Source: Rheinheimera sp. MMS21-TC3 (GTDB taxonomy: Bacteria > Pseudomonadota > Gammaproteobacteria > Enterobacterales > Alteromonadaceae). From it: a DNA stretch of 64,000 bases. A model generated the notes under the pieces. It did no database searches. It had not been told where the DNA came from and worked only from the letters and a program-made list of their open reading frames with translations. The stretch spans positions 682,001-746,000 of the forward strand of contig NZ_CP135084.1 in NCBI RefSeq assembly GCF_032229285.1, given 5' to 3'. The position numbers were made by a program, and so were the translations under genes. This document shows, one piece after another, positions 46,042 through 55,078 of this stretch (position 1 is the first letter of the stretch; the number at the start of each line of letters is the position of its first letter).

Positions 46042-46257
46042 TTAACTTTCTGGCTCATACACTAAGATATCGCCGGGCTGGCAATTCAATACTTTGCATA
46101 TCGCCGATAACGTACTAAAACGAATCGCTTTTACCTTGCCATTTTTAAGCAAAGATAAATTAGTCATTGATACATTAACCTGCATAGAGAGCTCGGTTAA
46201 TGACATCTTGTTTTTAGCTAACTCTATATCAAGATTAATTCGAATAGACATTTGCAA
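46042..46257 (-). CDS. Small XRE-family helix-turn-helix regulator
   Basis: A 71-residue Cro/CI-type DNA-binding protein with a single HTH (KNKMSLTELSMQVNVSMTNL, then LLKNGKVKAIRFSTLSAICK) and the closing NCQPGDILVYEPE, typical of regulators paired with small membrane proteins. It follows the membrane protein gene by 32 bases. Internal start MSIRIN (two codons later) is also possible. Its likely target is its own operon, perhaps via the palindrome at 46962-47002. Confidence 0.82.
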   Translation of the reverse strand: MQMSIRINLDIELAKNKMSLTELSMQVNVSMTNLSLLKNGKVKAIRFSTLSAICKVLNCQPGDILVYEPES

Positions 46258-46289
46258 CGTACTCCGCTTTATTCTGCACTTAGCATGAC

Positions 46290-46898
46290 TTAAACAAGGT
46301 CAATGCTATGGTCATTGCGAAAAAACTGGATAGCTAACAACACCAATAAGATAGGAAAAAGCACAATATTACTGGCCGCAAAAATAATGCTCAGCTGTAA
46401 CAAGCACATTAATAACAAACCTATAGCGAAGGCTTTCATAATAGTGGTTAGCTCACTAAAGCGGGTTAACAGTAAAATGGCAAAGACGCCAGCAACAAGG
46501 CTGTATAAAACCAGTAAACTTATACCGATAATGCTGCCGCTAGTTATCCAGCTATCTATGGCAGTAGTCACTATTCCGGTTGCTAGCAGCACATCAATAA
46601 CAACAGTGCTGTGAAACAGAGCAATTATCGCTGTCATTATTAATATCAGTATTGCTGCTGCACCGCCATTTAGCTGCTCACGGCATAACTGGTACAAGCC
46701 AAGATAGACCACAATCTCAAGCAAACCTATGATAACAAATAGCAGATCCCACGCATTCAGGGTGCTAAAGTCGGTAGCCATCAAGCTAATAGCATCTTCG
46801 CTAAAAACACCAGTAACAGCGTAAATCCAGTAAATGGGGAATAAAACAGCTAGGCATACTGCGGCCATACCTGATATTAGGTTTAATTTTATATTCAT
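46290..46898 (-). CDS. Hypothetical integral membrane protein paired with XRE regulator
   Basis: A 202-residue protein with about six membrane spans and few charges, of the type often found upstream of small XRE regulators (such as DUF2975 proteins), but a clear match to a family is not visible. ATG 46898 is chosen because AAGGA lies nine bases before it; an upstream ATG at 46919 would lack that SD. It is the first gene of the pair with the XRE regulator. Confidence 0.65.
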   Translation of the reverse strand: MNIKLNLISGMAAVCLAVLFPIYWIYAVTGVFSEDAISLMATDFSTLNAWDLLFVIIGLLEIVVYLGLYQLCREQLNGGAAAILILIMTAIIALFHSTVVIDVLLATGIVTTAIDSWITSGSIIGISLLVLYSLVAGVFAILLLTRFSELTTIMKAFAIGLLLMCLLQLSIIFAASNIVLFPILLVLLAIQFFRNDHSIDLV

Positions 46899-46961
46899 CA
46901 CTTCTGTCCTTGTATGCACTAATAGATAAGGCTTATTAATTTAGCTGGTAAATTAGCTTTT

Positions 46962-47002
46962 ATCAATAACTATTTTATGTTTATCATAAAATAGTTATTG
47001 AT
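46962..47002. promoter_or_regulatory. Perfect 18-bp inverted repeat, candidate operator or hairpin
   Basis: ATCAATAACTATTTTATG at 46962-46979 and its exact reverse complement CATAAAATAGTTATTGAT at 46985-47002 are separated by TTTAT. It lies about 65 bases before the membrane-protein/XRE start and about 120 before the chemoreceptor. AT-rich, no T run needed for a terminator, so an operator for the XRE product is more likely. Confidence 0.6.
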
Positions 47003-47052
47003 GAACATTGTTATAGATGAGTAGGTAACCCCCCGCCCGGCCGCTTGCTTTG

Positions 47053-47070
47053 CTGTCATAAATTTGTCAT
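47053..47070 (+). promoter_or_regulatory. Pho box
   Basis: CTGTCATAAATTTGTCAT: two CTGTCAT-type heptamers with 11-base spacing, matching the PhoB site consensus with one mismatch. A third imperfect half-site (CTGTAAC) follows at 47074-47080. It lies about 50 bases before the chemoreceptor start at 47120. Confidence 0.7.
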
Positions 47071-47119
47071 GAGCTGTAACTAAACTGCTTCGCAAATTAA
47101 GCTTTGTGGAAGTACTGTT

Positions 47120-48769
47120 TTGTCAAAGTTGAAAGGGTTGTCGAAGTTAAATATATCCAGTCGGATCTTGTTGCTGGGGGGCTTACCTGTATTAATGTTG
47201 TTATTAGTATTGGTAGCGGCTTATGGCTCTGCTCAGAAAAAAGATAAGTTGTTTAATCAGTTGTATGACAACCATTTAGCGGTATTGTCAGATGTGATGG
47301 CAGTACAGCAAATTTTACAGCAAAGTGTGCTGCAGAATGTGCGCAAGTATCGCACCGGTTGGATGTCAGCACAAAACACCGAGCAATTAATTAAGCAGCA
47401 TTTAACAACAGCACAGCAACATTGGGCGGCCTTTGGGAAAATTCGGCCGCAGCAGCTAGAGCCAGAGTACTATACTGATCTAGACAACAGCTTTACCGCG
47501 GCCATAAAGCTTTATCAACAATGGCTAGAATATGCCGGCAGTGATGCCTTACAGGTTAAAATACTGAATGAGTCGACGGTAAATAACCAGGTTGAATTAC
47601 ATATTGCTCACTTTGTTCAGCTAACAGATACTTTTATTCAACAGCAATTAAGTGCTGCAGATACCGTGCGTGATACTGCACAAGATTTCACCAACAAATT
47701 AATCCGCACCTATTGGTTTGGCGGGGTATTTTTATTGCTGGTTACGGTGCTATTAATATGGGCAATACAGCGTTCGATACGGCTACCACTTTGGGCATTG
47801 CGCGATATGTTAAATAAAGTGTCAACCACCTCTGATTTAAGGTTACGTGCCGATGAAAATGGCAGTGATGAATTGTCACAAGCGGCAAAAGCGCTTAACC
47901 ACATGCTGCAGCATTTTGAGCATTTGATCACTAAGCTTGGCATTAGCGCGGCTTCATTAAGCCAGCAAGCAGTGCAAGTGTATGATACGAGTGCTGCAGT
48001 GCAGCAAAGTGCTTCAGTACAAGCAAGCCAAGCACAGCGACTATCTACGGCAGCAGAGCAGATGAGCACCAGTGTGCAACAAGTGTCTTTCAATGCTAGT
48101 CAAGCAGCAGATGCGGCATTACAAGCTGAGAAACTTTGCACAAGTGGTTTAGGCGTCGCCAGCAGCAGTGCCCAAGGCATAACCGAATTAGCCTTACAGT
48201 TAGAGCAAAGTGCCAAGGTGGTGAGTTGCTTAGAGCAGGAGTCTGGGCAAATAACCACTGTGCTAGATGTAATACGTAAGATTTCTGATCAAACTAACTT
48301 GCTGGCCTTAAACGCAGCGATTGAAGCTGCCCGAGCGGGAGAAGCAGGGCGCGGTTTTTCTGTTGTAGCCGATGAAGTGCGAACACTGTCGTCGAATACT
48401 AAACAGGCTACTGAATCTATTCATACTATGATTAGTCAGTTGCAACAGCAAGCTGTCAGTGCTGTAGAGGCGATGCAGCAAGCACATAGCCAAGCAAATG
48501 CTAATGTGGCATTAGCTCAAGATACTGGAGCGCGTTTTCAGCAATTGGCAACGGCGGTAGAGCATATCAGTGTCTCAAATAGGCAAATTTATGCTGCTGC
48601 AGCGGAACAACAGCAAGTAGCTGAAAATATTAATCAGTCTATACAGCAGTTAAATGAAGAAGTTGCTCAGTTAAATCAAGGCGCTTCTTGTTCAGCTAAA
48701 GCGAGTGAACAATTAAGCGCCGTTGCTGTTCAGTTAGATGACGACTGTAAGGTATTTACTACTCGCTAG
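47120..48769 (+). CDS. Methyl-accepting chemotaxis protein with four-helix-bundle sensor, possible Pho regulon member
   Basis: A 549-residue chemoreceptor: TM1 (about 15-33), helical periplasmic domain (about 35-190) of the 4HB type with many Gln/His, TM2 (about 193-213), HAMP (about 214-265), and the signalling hairpin with [27 protein letters not shown]. It starts with TTG at 47120, just before a typical TM1, with a weak GTGGAAG upstream. The Pho box before it suggests that the receptor is made when phosphate is scarce. Ligand unknown. Confidence 0.86.
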   Translation: MSKLKGLSKLNISSRILLLGGLPVLMLLLVLVAAYGSAQKKDKLFNQLYDNHLAVLSDVMAVQQILQQSVLQNVRKYRTGWMSAQNTEQLIKQHLTTAQQHWAAFGKIRPQQLEPEYYTDLDNSFTAAIKLYQQWLEYAGSDALQVKILNESTVNNQVELHIAHFVQLTDTFIQQQLSAADTVRDTAQDFTNKLIRTYWFGGVFLLLVTVLLIWAIQRSIRLPLWALRDMLNKVSTTSDLRLRADENGSDELSQAAKALNHMLQHFEHLITKLGISAASLSQQAVQVYDTSAAVQQSASVQASQAQRLSTAAEQMSTSVQQVSFNASQAADAALQAEKLCTSGLGVASSSAQGITELALQLEQSAKVVSCLEQESGQITTVLDVIRKISDQTNLLALNAAIEAARAGEAGRGFSVVADEVRTLSSNTKQATESIHTMISQLQQQAVSAVEAMQQAHSQANANVALAQDTGARFQQLATAVEHISVSNRQIYAAAAEQQQVAENINQSIQQLNEEVAQLNQGASCSAKASEQLSAVAVQLDDDCKVFTTR

Positions 48770-48815
48770 GGCCTAAAGTATTAGGCTAAACACCGTTTTA
48801 ATTTAGGCCCTAGCG
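48764..48815. terminator. Perfect 14-bp inverted repeat, bidirectional terminator
   Basis: CGCTAGGGCCTAAA and TTTAGGCCCTAGCG around a 24-base loop between the convergent chemoreceptor and tcyP genes; the left arm contains the receptor stop codon. Confidence 0.6.
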
Positions 48816-48856
48816 CAGAAGCAGACTGATTATTAGGGTGAATCTTCCCTTGCAGC

Positions 48857-50284
48857 TTAGGCCTCTTTATTGGCAAAAAGAGGCTGTTGTTTTAGCGCGC
48901 TTTCAAGGTTTTTCTCTTGCTGAGATGGCTGCATTAGCTTGCTGGTGATCACGCCTGATGTCATCGCACCTGATACGTTTAATGCGGTTCTGGCCATATC
49001 TATAAGTGGCTCTATCGATATTAACAAGGCCACTATTTCTATGGGTAGGCCCATTGTAGGCAGCACCACTAAAGCGGCAAAAGTAGCACCACCACCGACA
49101 CCGGCAATACCAAAAGAGCTAATAACCACAATGCCAACTAAAGAGGCAATAAACTCGAATGTCATAGGGTCAATACCCACGCTAGGCGCCACCATCATAG
49201 CTAGCATAGCGGGGTAAATGCCGGCACAGCCGTTTTGGCCAATAGTGGCACCAAATGACGCCGATAAATTCGCAATAGCAGAAGGCACCTTTAGCTGATT
49301 AACTTGCACATTTATATTAAGCGGTATAGTGGCGGCTGAACTGCGCGAGCTAAAGGCAAAGGTTAATACTGGCCAAATCTTTTTAAAATAAGCTGTTGGG
49401 CTAACACCGGCTAAGCTTAGCAAGGCACCATGAACAATAAACATTAAGAATATCGCCACATAAGAGGCAACAATAAAGGCAAGTAAATTAACAATATCAC
49501 TGCCGCTCGATTGCGCTATAACGTTTGCCATTAAGCCGGCAACGCCATAAGGCGTTAATGCAATAACCATTTTAACTAAACTCATTACAATGGCTTGTAA
49601 GGCATTAACACCATTGCGGATAGGTTCTGCTAGTTCAGCTTGTTCTAGCATTACCTTACGGGCGGCAATACCCACTAGCACACCAAAAATAACCACCGCT
49701 ATAATTGAGCTAGAGCGCAGATTGCTTAAATCAGCAAAAGGGTTTTGCGGAATAAAACTTAGCAACATCTGAGGTACAGATAAGTCAGCCACGTTTGCGG
49801 CTTTATTTTGTAAAGTGCTTATTTGCGCGGCTTCACGAGTTCCTGCGATTAAGCCGTTAATATTTAAGTCAAAGCCATAAGTTACGGCAATAGCCACTAA
49901 CGCTGAAAGGGCAGTGGTGAAAAGCAAAATAGAAATGCTGATAAAGGAAATTTTGCCTAACGAGCCTTGCTGCTCTAGCTTGACTACAGCGGCAATCATG
50001 AAAATAAACACCAACGGCATTATTAGCATTTTTAATAGGCCAACATAGCCTTTGCCTACTAGGGCAACCCAGCTTAAAACTTGGTTAATTACTTGCGGTT
50101 GCTCGGCAAATAAAAACTGTAGCAGCAAGCCAAAGGCGCTGCCTAGCACTAAACCCAAAAGCACTCGTTTAGATAAGGTGTTTTTCTGTTTCGAGTGTTG
50201 TTTGGAAAATAAATAAATCGCGAACAATAAGCCAACAAAAATTGCTAACATAAAATATGCAGCAACTGACGCTGTAACTGGCAT
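48857..50284 (-). CDS. tcyP: L-cystine/dicarboxylate-type symporter (TcyP-like)
   Basis: A 475-residue member of the SDF (glutamate:cation symporter) family. Features: LIMPLVFIFMIAAVVKLEQ, the serine-rich hairpin AFSSRSSAATIPLN, INVQVN, NQNGCAG-like ATIGQNGCAGIYPAM, and the late GIAGVGGGATFAALVVLP. The SSRSSAATIP form and length are those of cystine transporters (TcyP/YdjN) rather than GltP. It takes up cystine. Its gene converges on the chemoreceptor. Confidence 0.82.
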   Translation of the reverse strand: MPVTASVAAYFMLAIFVGLLFAIYLFSKQHSKQKNTLSKRVLLGLVLGSAFGLLLQFLFAEQPQVINQVLSWVALVGKGYVGLLKMLIMPLVFIFMIAAVVKLEQQGSLGKISFISISILLFTTALSALVAIAVTYGFDLNINGLIAGTREAAQISTLQNKAANVADLSVPQMLLSFIPQNPFADLSNLRSSSIIAVVIFGVLVGIAARKVMLEQAELAEPIRNGVNALQAIVMSLVKMVIALTPYGVAGLMANVIAQSSGSDIVNLLAFIVASYVAIFLMFIVHGALLSLAGVSPTAYFKKIWPVLTFAFSSRSSAATIPLNINVQVNQLKVPSAIANLSASFGATIGQNGCAGIYPAMLAMMVAPSVGIDPMTFEFIASLVGIVVISSFGIAGVGGGATFAALVVLPTMGLPIEIVALLISIEPLIDMARTALNVSGAMTSGVITSKLMQPSQQEKNLESALKQQPLFANKEA

Positions 50285-50441
50285 AGTATCCTCATCAAAA
50301 TAACTAGGTAGCAGGATACTCTAGCGCTTAGCGAAAATTTAAGACAATACGCTTTAGCTATGACTTAGATGAAATAGTTATGCTTATATAAAAGTTATCC
50401 ATTTTATGGATAGTTGCTGTGTTATCACCTAGTACAGCAAG

Positions 50442-50801
50442 TTAACTGTGCTCGCGATAAAGTTTACTTACTTGATCGGACTCTGCAAAATCAATGCATT
50501 TCATTAGGTTGTTCTGTATTCCTGAGTGTGAGGCATAGTCTTTCTTTAGCCATAGCTGCATCGGAGCAATTAATGCTTCATATGCTTCTAGCGGCATTGC
50601 ACCAAACTCACGGTAGCCATTTAAAGCAGTTACAGCCTGTTGATAGATGGCACCTTGTGTAAAAGCTGTGGCTACACAACTAGTCAGTGCATAGTGTTGA
50701 TACAGCTTTAAATCATTCTTGTGCTTGAACGCCATATCAGCTTGAGCAGAACAAGCAGCCAAACTATAAACTGATATTGCTAATGTTATTATTTGCTTCA
50801 T
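50442..50801 (-). CDS. Tai4-like T6SS amidase immunity protein (orphan)
   Basis: A 119-residue secreted protein: signal peptide to about residue 21 (SLAACSAQA), then a helical domain with two cysteines (TSCVATAF, LMKCIDF), a central NGYREFGAMPLEAYEALIAPM, and KDYASHSGIQNNLMKCIDFAE. The order and spacing are those of the Tai4 family, periplasmic proteins that block type VI amidases of the Tae4 class. No Tae4 gene is seen beside it, so it would be an orphan protecting against rivals. It lies one base from the LysR stop. Family assignment is from memory of the motif pattern. Confidence 0.6.
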   Translation of the reverse strand: MKQIITLAISVYSLAACSAQADMAFKHKNDLKLYQHYALTSCVATAFTQGAIYQQAVTALNGYREFGAMPLEAYEALIAPMQLWLKKDYASHSGIQNNLMKCIDFAESDQVSKLYREHS

Positions 50802-51710
50802 CTAATTTCCTTTTAGGCTAAATTTTTTATCTAATAATAGCGAGGTTAATCGTTTTAAGCCCTTGCCTTTATTGGTTAGTTTCCAAGCGAGATATAGATC
50901 TTCCGTTGGTCTTGGCTCAGTGAGTTCTATTATCACCAGCTCGCCCGAGCTTAGCTGATTTTGAATTAAATACTTTGGTAGATAGCCAATACCAATACCG
51001 GCGCTAATAGCGGCAACTTTCTGGCTGACAGAGCTAACAAAAAAATGCTGGCTGCCTTCGATAATATTAGCTGACCAGGGAATTTCATTTTTTGCAGAGT
51101 CATGCACTATGATGCTTCTATAGCAGCTTAACTCGCTTGGCTGCATAGTTTTGTTGATGCTAGCCAGTGGGTGCGATTTATGGGCAACTAAAACACTAGC
51201 AAGCTCGGTTAATTTAACGGCCCTTATGCCTTTTTGGTTAGGCACAGGCCCAGGGGCGCCGATAACTAAATCTACCTTATCTTCTATTAACACCTCCCAA
51301 GTTCCACTCATTACTTGTTCTTGAATATCTATTTCTACGTTTTGATGCTCAGTTAAAAACTGGTTTATCTGTTGCAACACCGGCTGTATATCAATTATGG
51401 CATCGCAGGCAATGCGAATTCGTGGCTCCCAACCATTAGCAATGGTCTGGGTTTGTTCAGACAGGGCGTTAATGGCATACAGAATTTTTCGGCCTTCGGC
51501 CAATAAATGTTTGCCAGCAGGGGTGAGCACGGCACGGCGACCTTGGCGTTGAAATAAGGTGACTTGCAGCTGCTCTTCTAACTTTTGCACCACATAAGAT
51601 AGCGCTGACGGCACTTTATTTAATTGCTCTGCGGCTGCAGCGTAACTACCACGATACTCAATAGCGTCTAAAATCACTAAGGCTTCTATACTAATAAGGT
51701 TTTGAGTCAT
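50802..51710 (-). CDS. LysR family transcriptional regulator
   Basis: A 302-residue LTTR: N-terminal HTH (YRGSYAAAAEQLNKVPSALSY, residues about 15-35, and LEEQLQVTLFQRQGRRAVLT) and a C-terminal periplasmic-binding-like effector domain. It is divergent from doxX and the GST gene, which it probably controls with the palindrome at 51731-51749. Such LysR/DoxX/glutathionyl-hydroquinone reductase loci respond to quinones or electrophiles in other bacteria. Confidence 0.9.
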   Translation of the reverse strand: MTQNLISIEALVILDAIEYRGSYAAAAEQLNKVPSALSYVVQKLEEQLQVTLFQRQGRRAVLTPAGKHLLAEGRKILYAINALSEQTQTIANGWEPRIRIACDAIIDIQPVLQQINQFLTEHQNVEIDIQEQVMSGTWEVLIEDKVDLVIGAPGPVPNQKGIRAVKLTELASVLVAHKSHPLASINKTMQPSELSCYRSIIVHDSAKNEIPWSANIIEGSQHFFVSSVSQKVAAISAGIGIGYLPKYLIQNQLSSGELVIIELTEPRPTEDLYLAWKLTNKGKGLKRLTSLLLDKKFSLKGN

Positions 51711-51730
51711 TACTGATCACCTAAAACAAC

Positions 51731-51749
51731 TGTTCAAATTATTTGAACA
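51731..51749. promoter_or_regulatory. Perfect palindromic LysR-type operator
   Basis: TGTTCAAAT-T-ATTTGAACA: nine-base arms around one base, 21 bases before the LysR start and about 90 before doxX. It contains the T-N11-A motif expected for LTTR boxes. Confidence 0.75.
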
Positions 51750-51837
51750 AATTACGCAAATTTTAGGGGTTATTCAATAGCTAAGTAATGCTTACAATGG
51801 CTACATACTTAATTAATCACAAACTAAGGTGAACAAA

Positions 51838-52296
51838 ATGACTATGAAGAACATTATCAATACAATCACAAAAACTGAACAGTCTGTAGCAGCCTTACCA
51901 TTACGACTTGTTGCAGGTATTTTATTCGTTGCCCATGGTGCCCAAAAACTCTTTGCTTGGTTTGGTGGCTATGGTCTTGAAGGTACTGGCCAATGGATGG
52001 AATCAATAGGCTTAGCGCCAGGTTTTTTAATGGCATTAATGGCAGGTAGTGCAGAGTTTTTTGGTGGCTTACTATTAATTATTGGTTTTTTAACTAGACC
52101 AACCAGTTTTGTGCTAGCCATTACCATGATTGTTGCTATCTTTACGGTGCATATTAATAATGGCTTATTTATGAGCAACAACGGTTATGAGTTTGGTTTA
52201 TCACTATTAGCTATTACTGTTGCTTTATTAGTGCAAGGTGGTGGTAAATTCTCTGTAGATAACCAAATTCAGCATGCTTTAAATACAAGTAAATAA
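51838..52296 (+). CDS. DoxX family membrane protein
   Basis: A 152-residue protein with four membrane spans: PLRLVAGILFVAHGAQKLF, MALMAGSAEFFGGLLLIIGF, SFVLAITMIVAIFTVHI and LLAITVALLVQGGG. The HGAQKLFAWFGG motif is typical of DoxX. Start 51838 follows AAGGTGA at proper distance; a GTG at 51829 is less likely. Members act with thiol or quinone stress systems; exact role unknown. Followed by a hairpin and then a GST gene. Confidence 0.85.
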   Translation: MTMKNIINTITKTEQSVAALPLRLVAGILFVAHGAQKLFAWFGGYGLEGTGQWMESIGLAPGFLMALMAGSAEFFGGLLLIIGFLTRPTSFVLAITMIVAIFTVHINNGLFMSNNGYEFGLSLLAITVALLVQGGGKFSVDNQIQHALNTSK

Positions 52297-52313
52297 TTCA
52301 CGTCTAACTTATT

Positions 52314-52340
52314 AAAGGACCATCAATGAATGGCCCTTTT
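52314..52340 (+). terminator. Hairpin/attenuator between doxX and GST gene
   Basis: AAAGGACCAT / ATGGCCCTTT with one A-C mismatch, followed by T. It may lower read-through into the downstream GST gene, whose SD AAGGAGG follows. Confidence 0.5.
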
Positions 52341-52360
52341 TCTATGCTAAGGAGGCTGTA

Positions 52361-53314
52361 ATGGGCTTAATAGTAAACGGTAAATGGGTTAACGAATGGT
52401 ACGACACCAAAAAGAGCGACGGTAAGTTTGTACGCCAAGCTAGTGTATTTAAAAATCAAATTTCAGCAGAGGCTAATAGCAAGTTTACGCCAGAAGCGGG
52501 GCGTTACCATCTGTATATATCTTTAGCTTGTCCTTGGGCGCATCGTACTATGATATTTCGCAAGCTAAAGCAACTTGAAGACGTCATTTCTTATAGTGTA
52601 GTAAAGCCAGAGATGTTAGATAAGGGCTGGGAGTTTGGCGCTGATGGCGATCCTCTCTACCATTTAGATTATGCTTATCAATTGTATTTAAAAGCCGACC
52701 CTAGCTACGAGGGGCGAGTGACAGTGCCTATTTTGTGGGATAAAAAAACACAAACTATCGTGAATAACGAATCTGTTGATATTATTCGCATGTTTAATAG
52801 CGCCTTTAATGAATTAACCGGCAATAACGACGATTATTATCCAGCTGCACTGCAAGCTGAAATTGACCAGGTGAATGCACGTATTTACGATACGGTAAAT
52901 AATGGCGTATATAAAGCCGGTTTCGCCACCTTACAAAGTGCCTATAATGAAGCCTACCTAGCCTTGTTCGATAGCTTAGATTGGTTAGAGCAGCGCTTAT
53001 CTAAGCAACGTTATTTAGTTGGTGAGCAAATTACAGAAGCCGATTGGCGCTTATTTACCACTCTTATTCGCTTCGATGCTGTTTATCATGGTCATTTTAA
53101 ATGTAATAGACAAAAACTTAGCGAGTTTCATAACCTAAGAAACTATGTAAACGAGCTATACCAAGTGCCTGGCATTAAAGAAACCGTGGATTTGGAATAC
53201 ACAAAAATTCATTACTACGCCAGCCATACCAGCATTAACCCAACCCAAATAGTGCCCCTAGGCTGTGATCAGCACTTCGACGCCCCACACGATCGTGATC
53301 GGCAATATAATTAA
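52361..53314 (+). CDS. yqjG: Glutathionyl-hydroquinone reductase (Xi-class GST)
   Basis: A 317-residue Xi-class glutathione transferase that reduces glutathionyl-hydroquinones. The catalytic Cys is in SLACPWAHRTMIF (about residue 57); the C-terminal domain has YDTVNNGVYKAGFATLQSAY and EADWRLFTTLIRFDAVYHGHF as in YqjG/EcM4. The strong SD AAGGAGG is seven bases before ATG. It is in the LysR/DoxX group. Confidence 0.92.
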   Translation: MGLIVNGKWVNEWYDTKKSDGKFVRQASVFKNQISAEANSKFTPEAGRYHLYISLACPWAHRTMIFRKLKQLEDVISYSVVKPEMLDKGWEFGADGDPLYHLDYAYQLYLKADPSYEGRVTVPILWDKKTQTIVNNESVDIIRMFNSAFNELTGNNDDYYPAALQAEIDQVNARIYDTVNNGVYKAGFATLQSAYNEAYLALFDSLDWLEQRLSKQRYLVGEQITEADWRLFTTLIRFDAVYHGHFKCNRQKLSEFHNLRNYVNELYQVPGIKETVDLEYTKIHYYASHTSINPTQIVPLGCDQHFDAPHDRDRQYN

Positions 53315-53332
53315 AAGAGTTTAGCGGTAACC

Positions 53333-53355
53333 AAAGCCTCGGAATGGGGCTTTTT
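53333..53355 (+). terminator. Rho-independent terminator after GST gene
   Basis: AAAGCCTC-GGAAT-GGGGCTTTTT, eight-base stem with one G-T pair and T run. Bases 53356-53613 beyond it hold no gene or obvious signal. Confidence 0.75.
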
Positions 53356-53613
53356 AATCAGGGTTATGGCTAATAATGCAGGTGTGGGAGTCATTATTAA
53401 AAGCTATTTCAATAACTATTCAAAAGCTAAATAGAAAAAAGAAAAATATCAGCGCATGAAATTAGTAAGTATTGTTCAAGTCTAAGTATATAACCGTTTT
53501 GCAATCAGAGGCCGATGGCTAGTTACAAAGCTAGTTATCGGGGAATATATGGGGCAATTACTAGGTTTTAAGCTGTTAAGCAAAATCTGGAAAATCCAAT
53601 TTAGCAATTTAGG

Positions 53614-54930
53614 TTAACATAGAACTCTGAGCGCCCTCTGGGATTCAGCTTTAGTGATTGTATTAAAAATACTTTCAGCTACAGCTTCAATCACTTTTAC
53701 GCATACTGAATTCCCAAATTGCTTGTAAATTTGCCCCTGAGAAACAGCATCAACTATAAATTGCTCTGGAAATCCTTGAAGCCTTGCGCACTCTCTTGGT
53801 GTAAGTTTTCTTGGATTTTTATTTAAGTTAGATTGATCAATAAGAATTTCAGAACCATCTTTGTAATATCGAGCACTAATAGTATTTGTATATTCGCTAT
53901 CTGCGTTAAATAGAGAGTAACCAAAGCCATTCCCTTTGTTCTGGTGCTCTAATTTTCGTTTTTGGTGACCTTCCCATAATTTATCTGAAATAGTAAATTT
54001 ATCTTCTTCTGCTGGAATACTTGATAAATCTTCTAAAATATCTGCAACTTTAGTAGGTGACATTGGTGGAATAGGCCAATCATACAAATCTTCGAAATTA
54101 ACTTTTGGGCCAAAGTAGTCTTTATCAAAACCCACAATAAACACTCTTTCTCTATTTTGCGGAACCCCAAAATCACCGGCTCTTAAGACGCGTACATCAA
54201 CCCAATAATTTAATTTCTGTTCAAGTGCTGCACGTGACTTGTCATTCATAGGAATATCTTGAGGGATTTCTTGCTTATGCTCACCGCGCAAGATTTCCAG
54301 AATTGTTTTTAATGTGCGGCCTTTATCGTGGCCTTGTAGCTGCTTTACGTTTTCTAACAGAAAAGCTTTAGGACGTTTTTTTGTTAAAATTCTTTGGATT
54401 TCAAAAAACATTGTACCACGGGTGTCACTAAACCCCTGCTTTAATCCTGCTTGTGAAAATGCTTGGCATGGAAATCCAGCTAACAAAATATCGTGGTCAG
54501 GTATATTCAATTCATCAATTTTTGTAATATCGCCACTAGGCATTTCTCCAAAATTCGCTAAGTAAGTTTTTTGTGCAAACTTATCTATTTCAGAAGTAAA
54601 AACACATTTCCCACCAAGTTGTTGGAACGGTAGCCTTATGCCACCTACTCCAGCAAATAGGTCAATAAACTTAAACTTAGGCTGGATAGATTCATCATAA
54701 GCGAATGGTGCTTTTTTTCGATATGATTCTAGTGTGGCTTCCAGTTCTTCGAGCGCTTTCAGTTTAGATCTAGTTGGCTTTTTTTCACCGTCCTCCCAAG
54801 CAGTTATCGTGTCAACGGCAGCGCCATTCAAATTTATTAGATGCCCTAATTCAGCTTTATCTAAATTAAGTTTAGTTCTCACTGATTTTATGAAATCAGC
54901 AATTGAATCTATTTTTAAATTTTGTTGCAC
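53614..54930 (-). CDS. DNA (cytosine-5-)-methyltransferase with N-terminal HTH
   Basis: A 438-residue C5 methyltransferase. Residues 1-60 form an XRE-like HTH (SIADFIKSVRTKLNLDKAEL, TITAWEDGEKKPTRSKL). Motif I is KFIDLFAGVGGIRLP, motif IV LAGFPCQAFSQAG (catalytic Cys), motif VI FLLENVKQL, motif VIII GVPQNRERVFIVGF, motif X YKQFGNSVCVKVIEA. The architecture equals M.SsoII-type enzymes that also control their own operon. It is divergent from a LlaMI-like nuclease, 148 bases apart. CC(N)GG-type recognition is likely from the nuclease relation. Codon and AT content suggests transfer. Confidence 0.9.
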   Translation of the reverse strand: MQQNLKIDSIADFIKSVRTKLNLDKAELGHLINLNGAAVDTITAWEDGEKKPTRSKLKALEELEATLESYRKKAPFAYDESIQPKFKFIDLFAGVGGIRLPFQQLGGKCVFTSEIDKFAQKTYLANFGEMPSGDITKIDELNIPDHDILLAGFPCQAFSQAGLKQGFSDTRGTMFFEIQRILTKKRPKAFLLENVKQLQGHDKGRTLKTILEILRGEHKQEIPQDIPMNDKSRAALEQKLNYWVDVRVLRAGDFGVPQNRERVFIVGFDKDYFGPKVNFEDLYDWPIPPMSPTKVADILEDLSSIPAEEDKFTISDKLWEGHQKRKLEHQNKGNGFGYSLFNADSEYTNTISARYYKDGSEILIDQSNLNKNPRKLTPRECARLQGFPEQFIVDAVSQGQIYKQFGNSVCVKVIEAVAESIFNTITKAESQRALRVLC

Positions 54931-55028
54931 AATTCTTACCTAAGAATATAGTTTATTGCTGTATTTATACACAGTACTCTTAAGTAATTCAACTATAAAT
55001 AGTAATTATGTATTGTTAAATTGCCCTA

Positions 55029-55040
55029 GGTAGAGATACC
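55029..55040. promoter_or_regulatory. Short inverted repeat in R-M intergenic region, candidate operator
   Basis: GGTA-GAGA-TACC, extended by CCTA on one side and CTA on the other, in the 148 bases between the divergent methyltransferase and nuclease genes. Possible site for the methyltransferase HTH. Confidence 0.4.
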
Positions 55041-55078
55041 CTATTGATTAGTTTGGATATTTAAATAGGGAAAGTTTT

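Noticed and set aside
46042..46898. Toxin-antitoxin pair
   Set aside because: The partner of the XRE gene is a six-span membrane protein with no toxin features; regulator plus membrane protein is the simpler reading.
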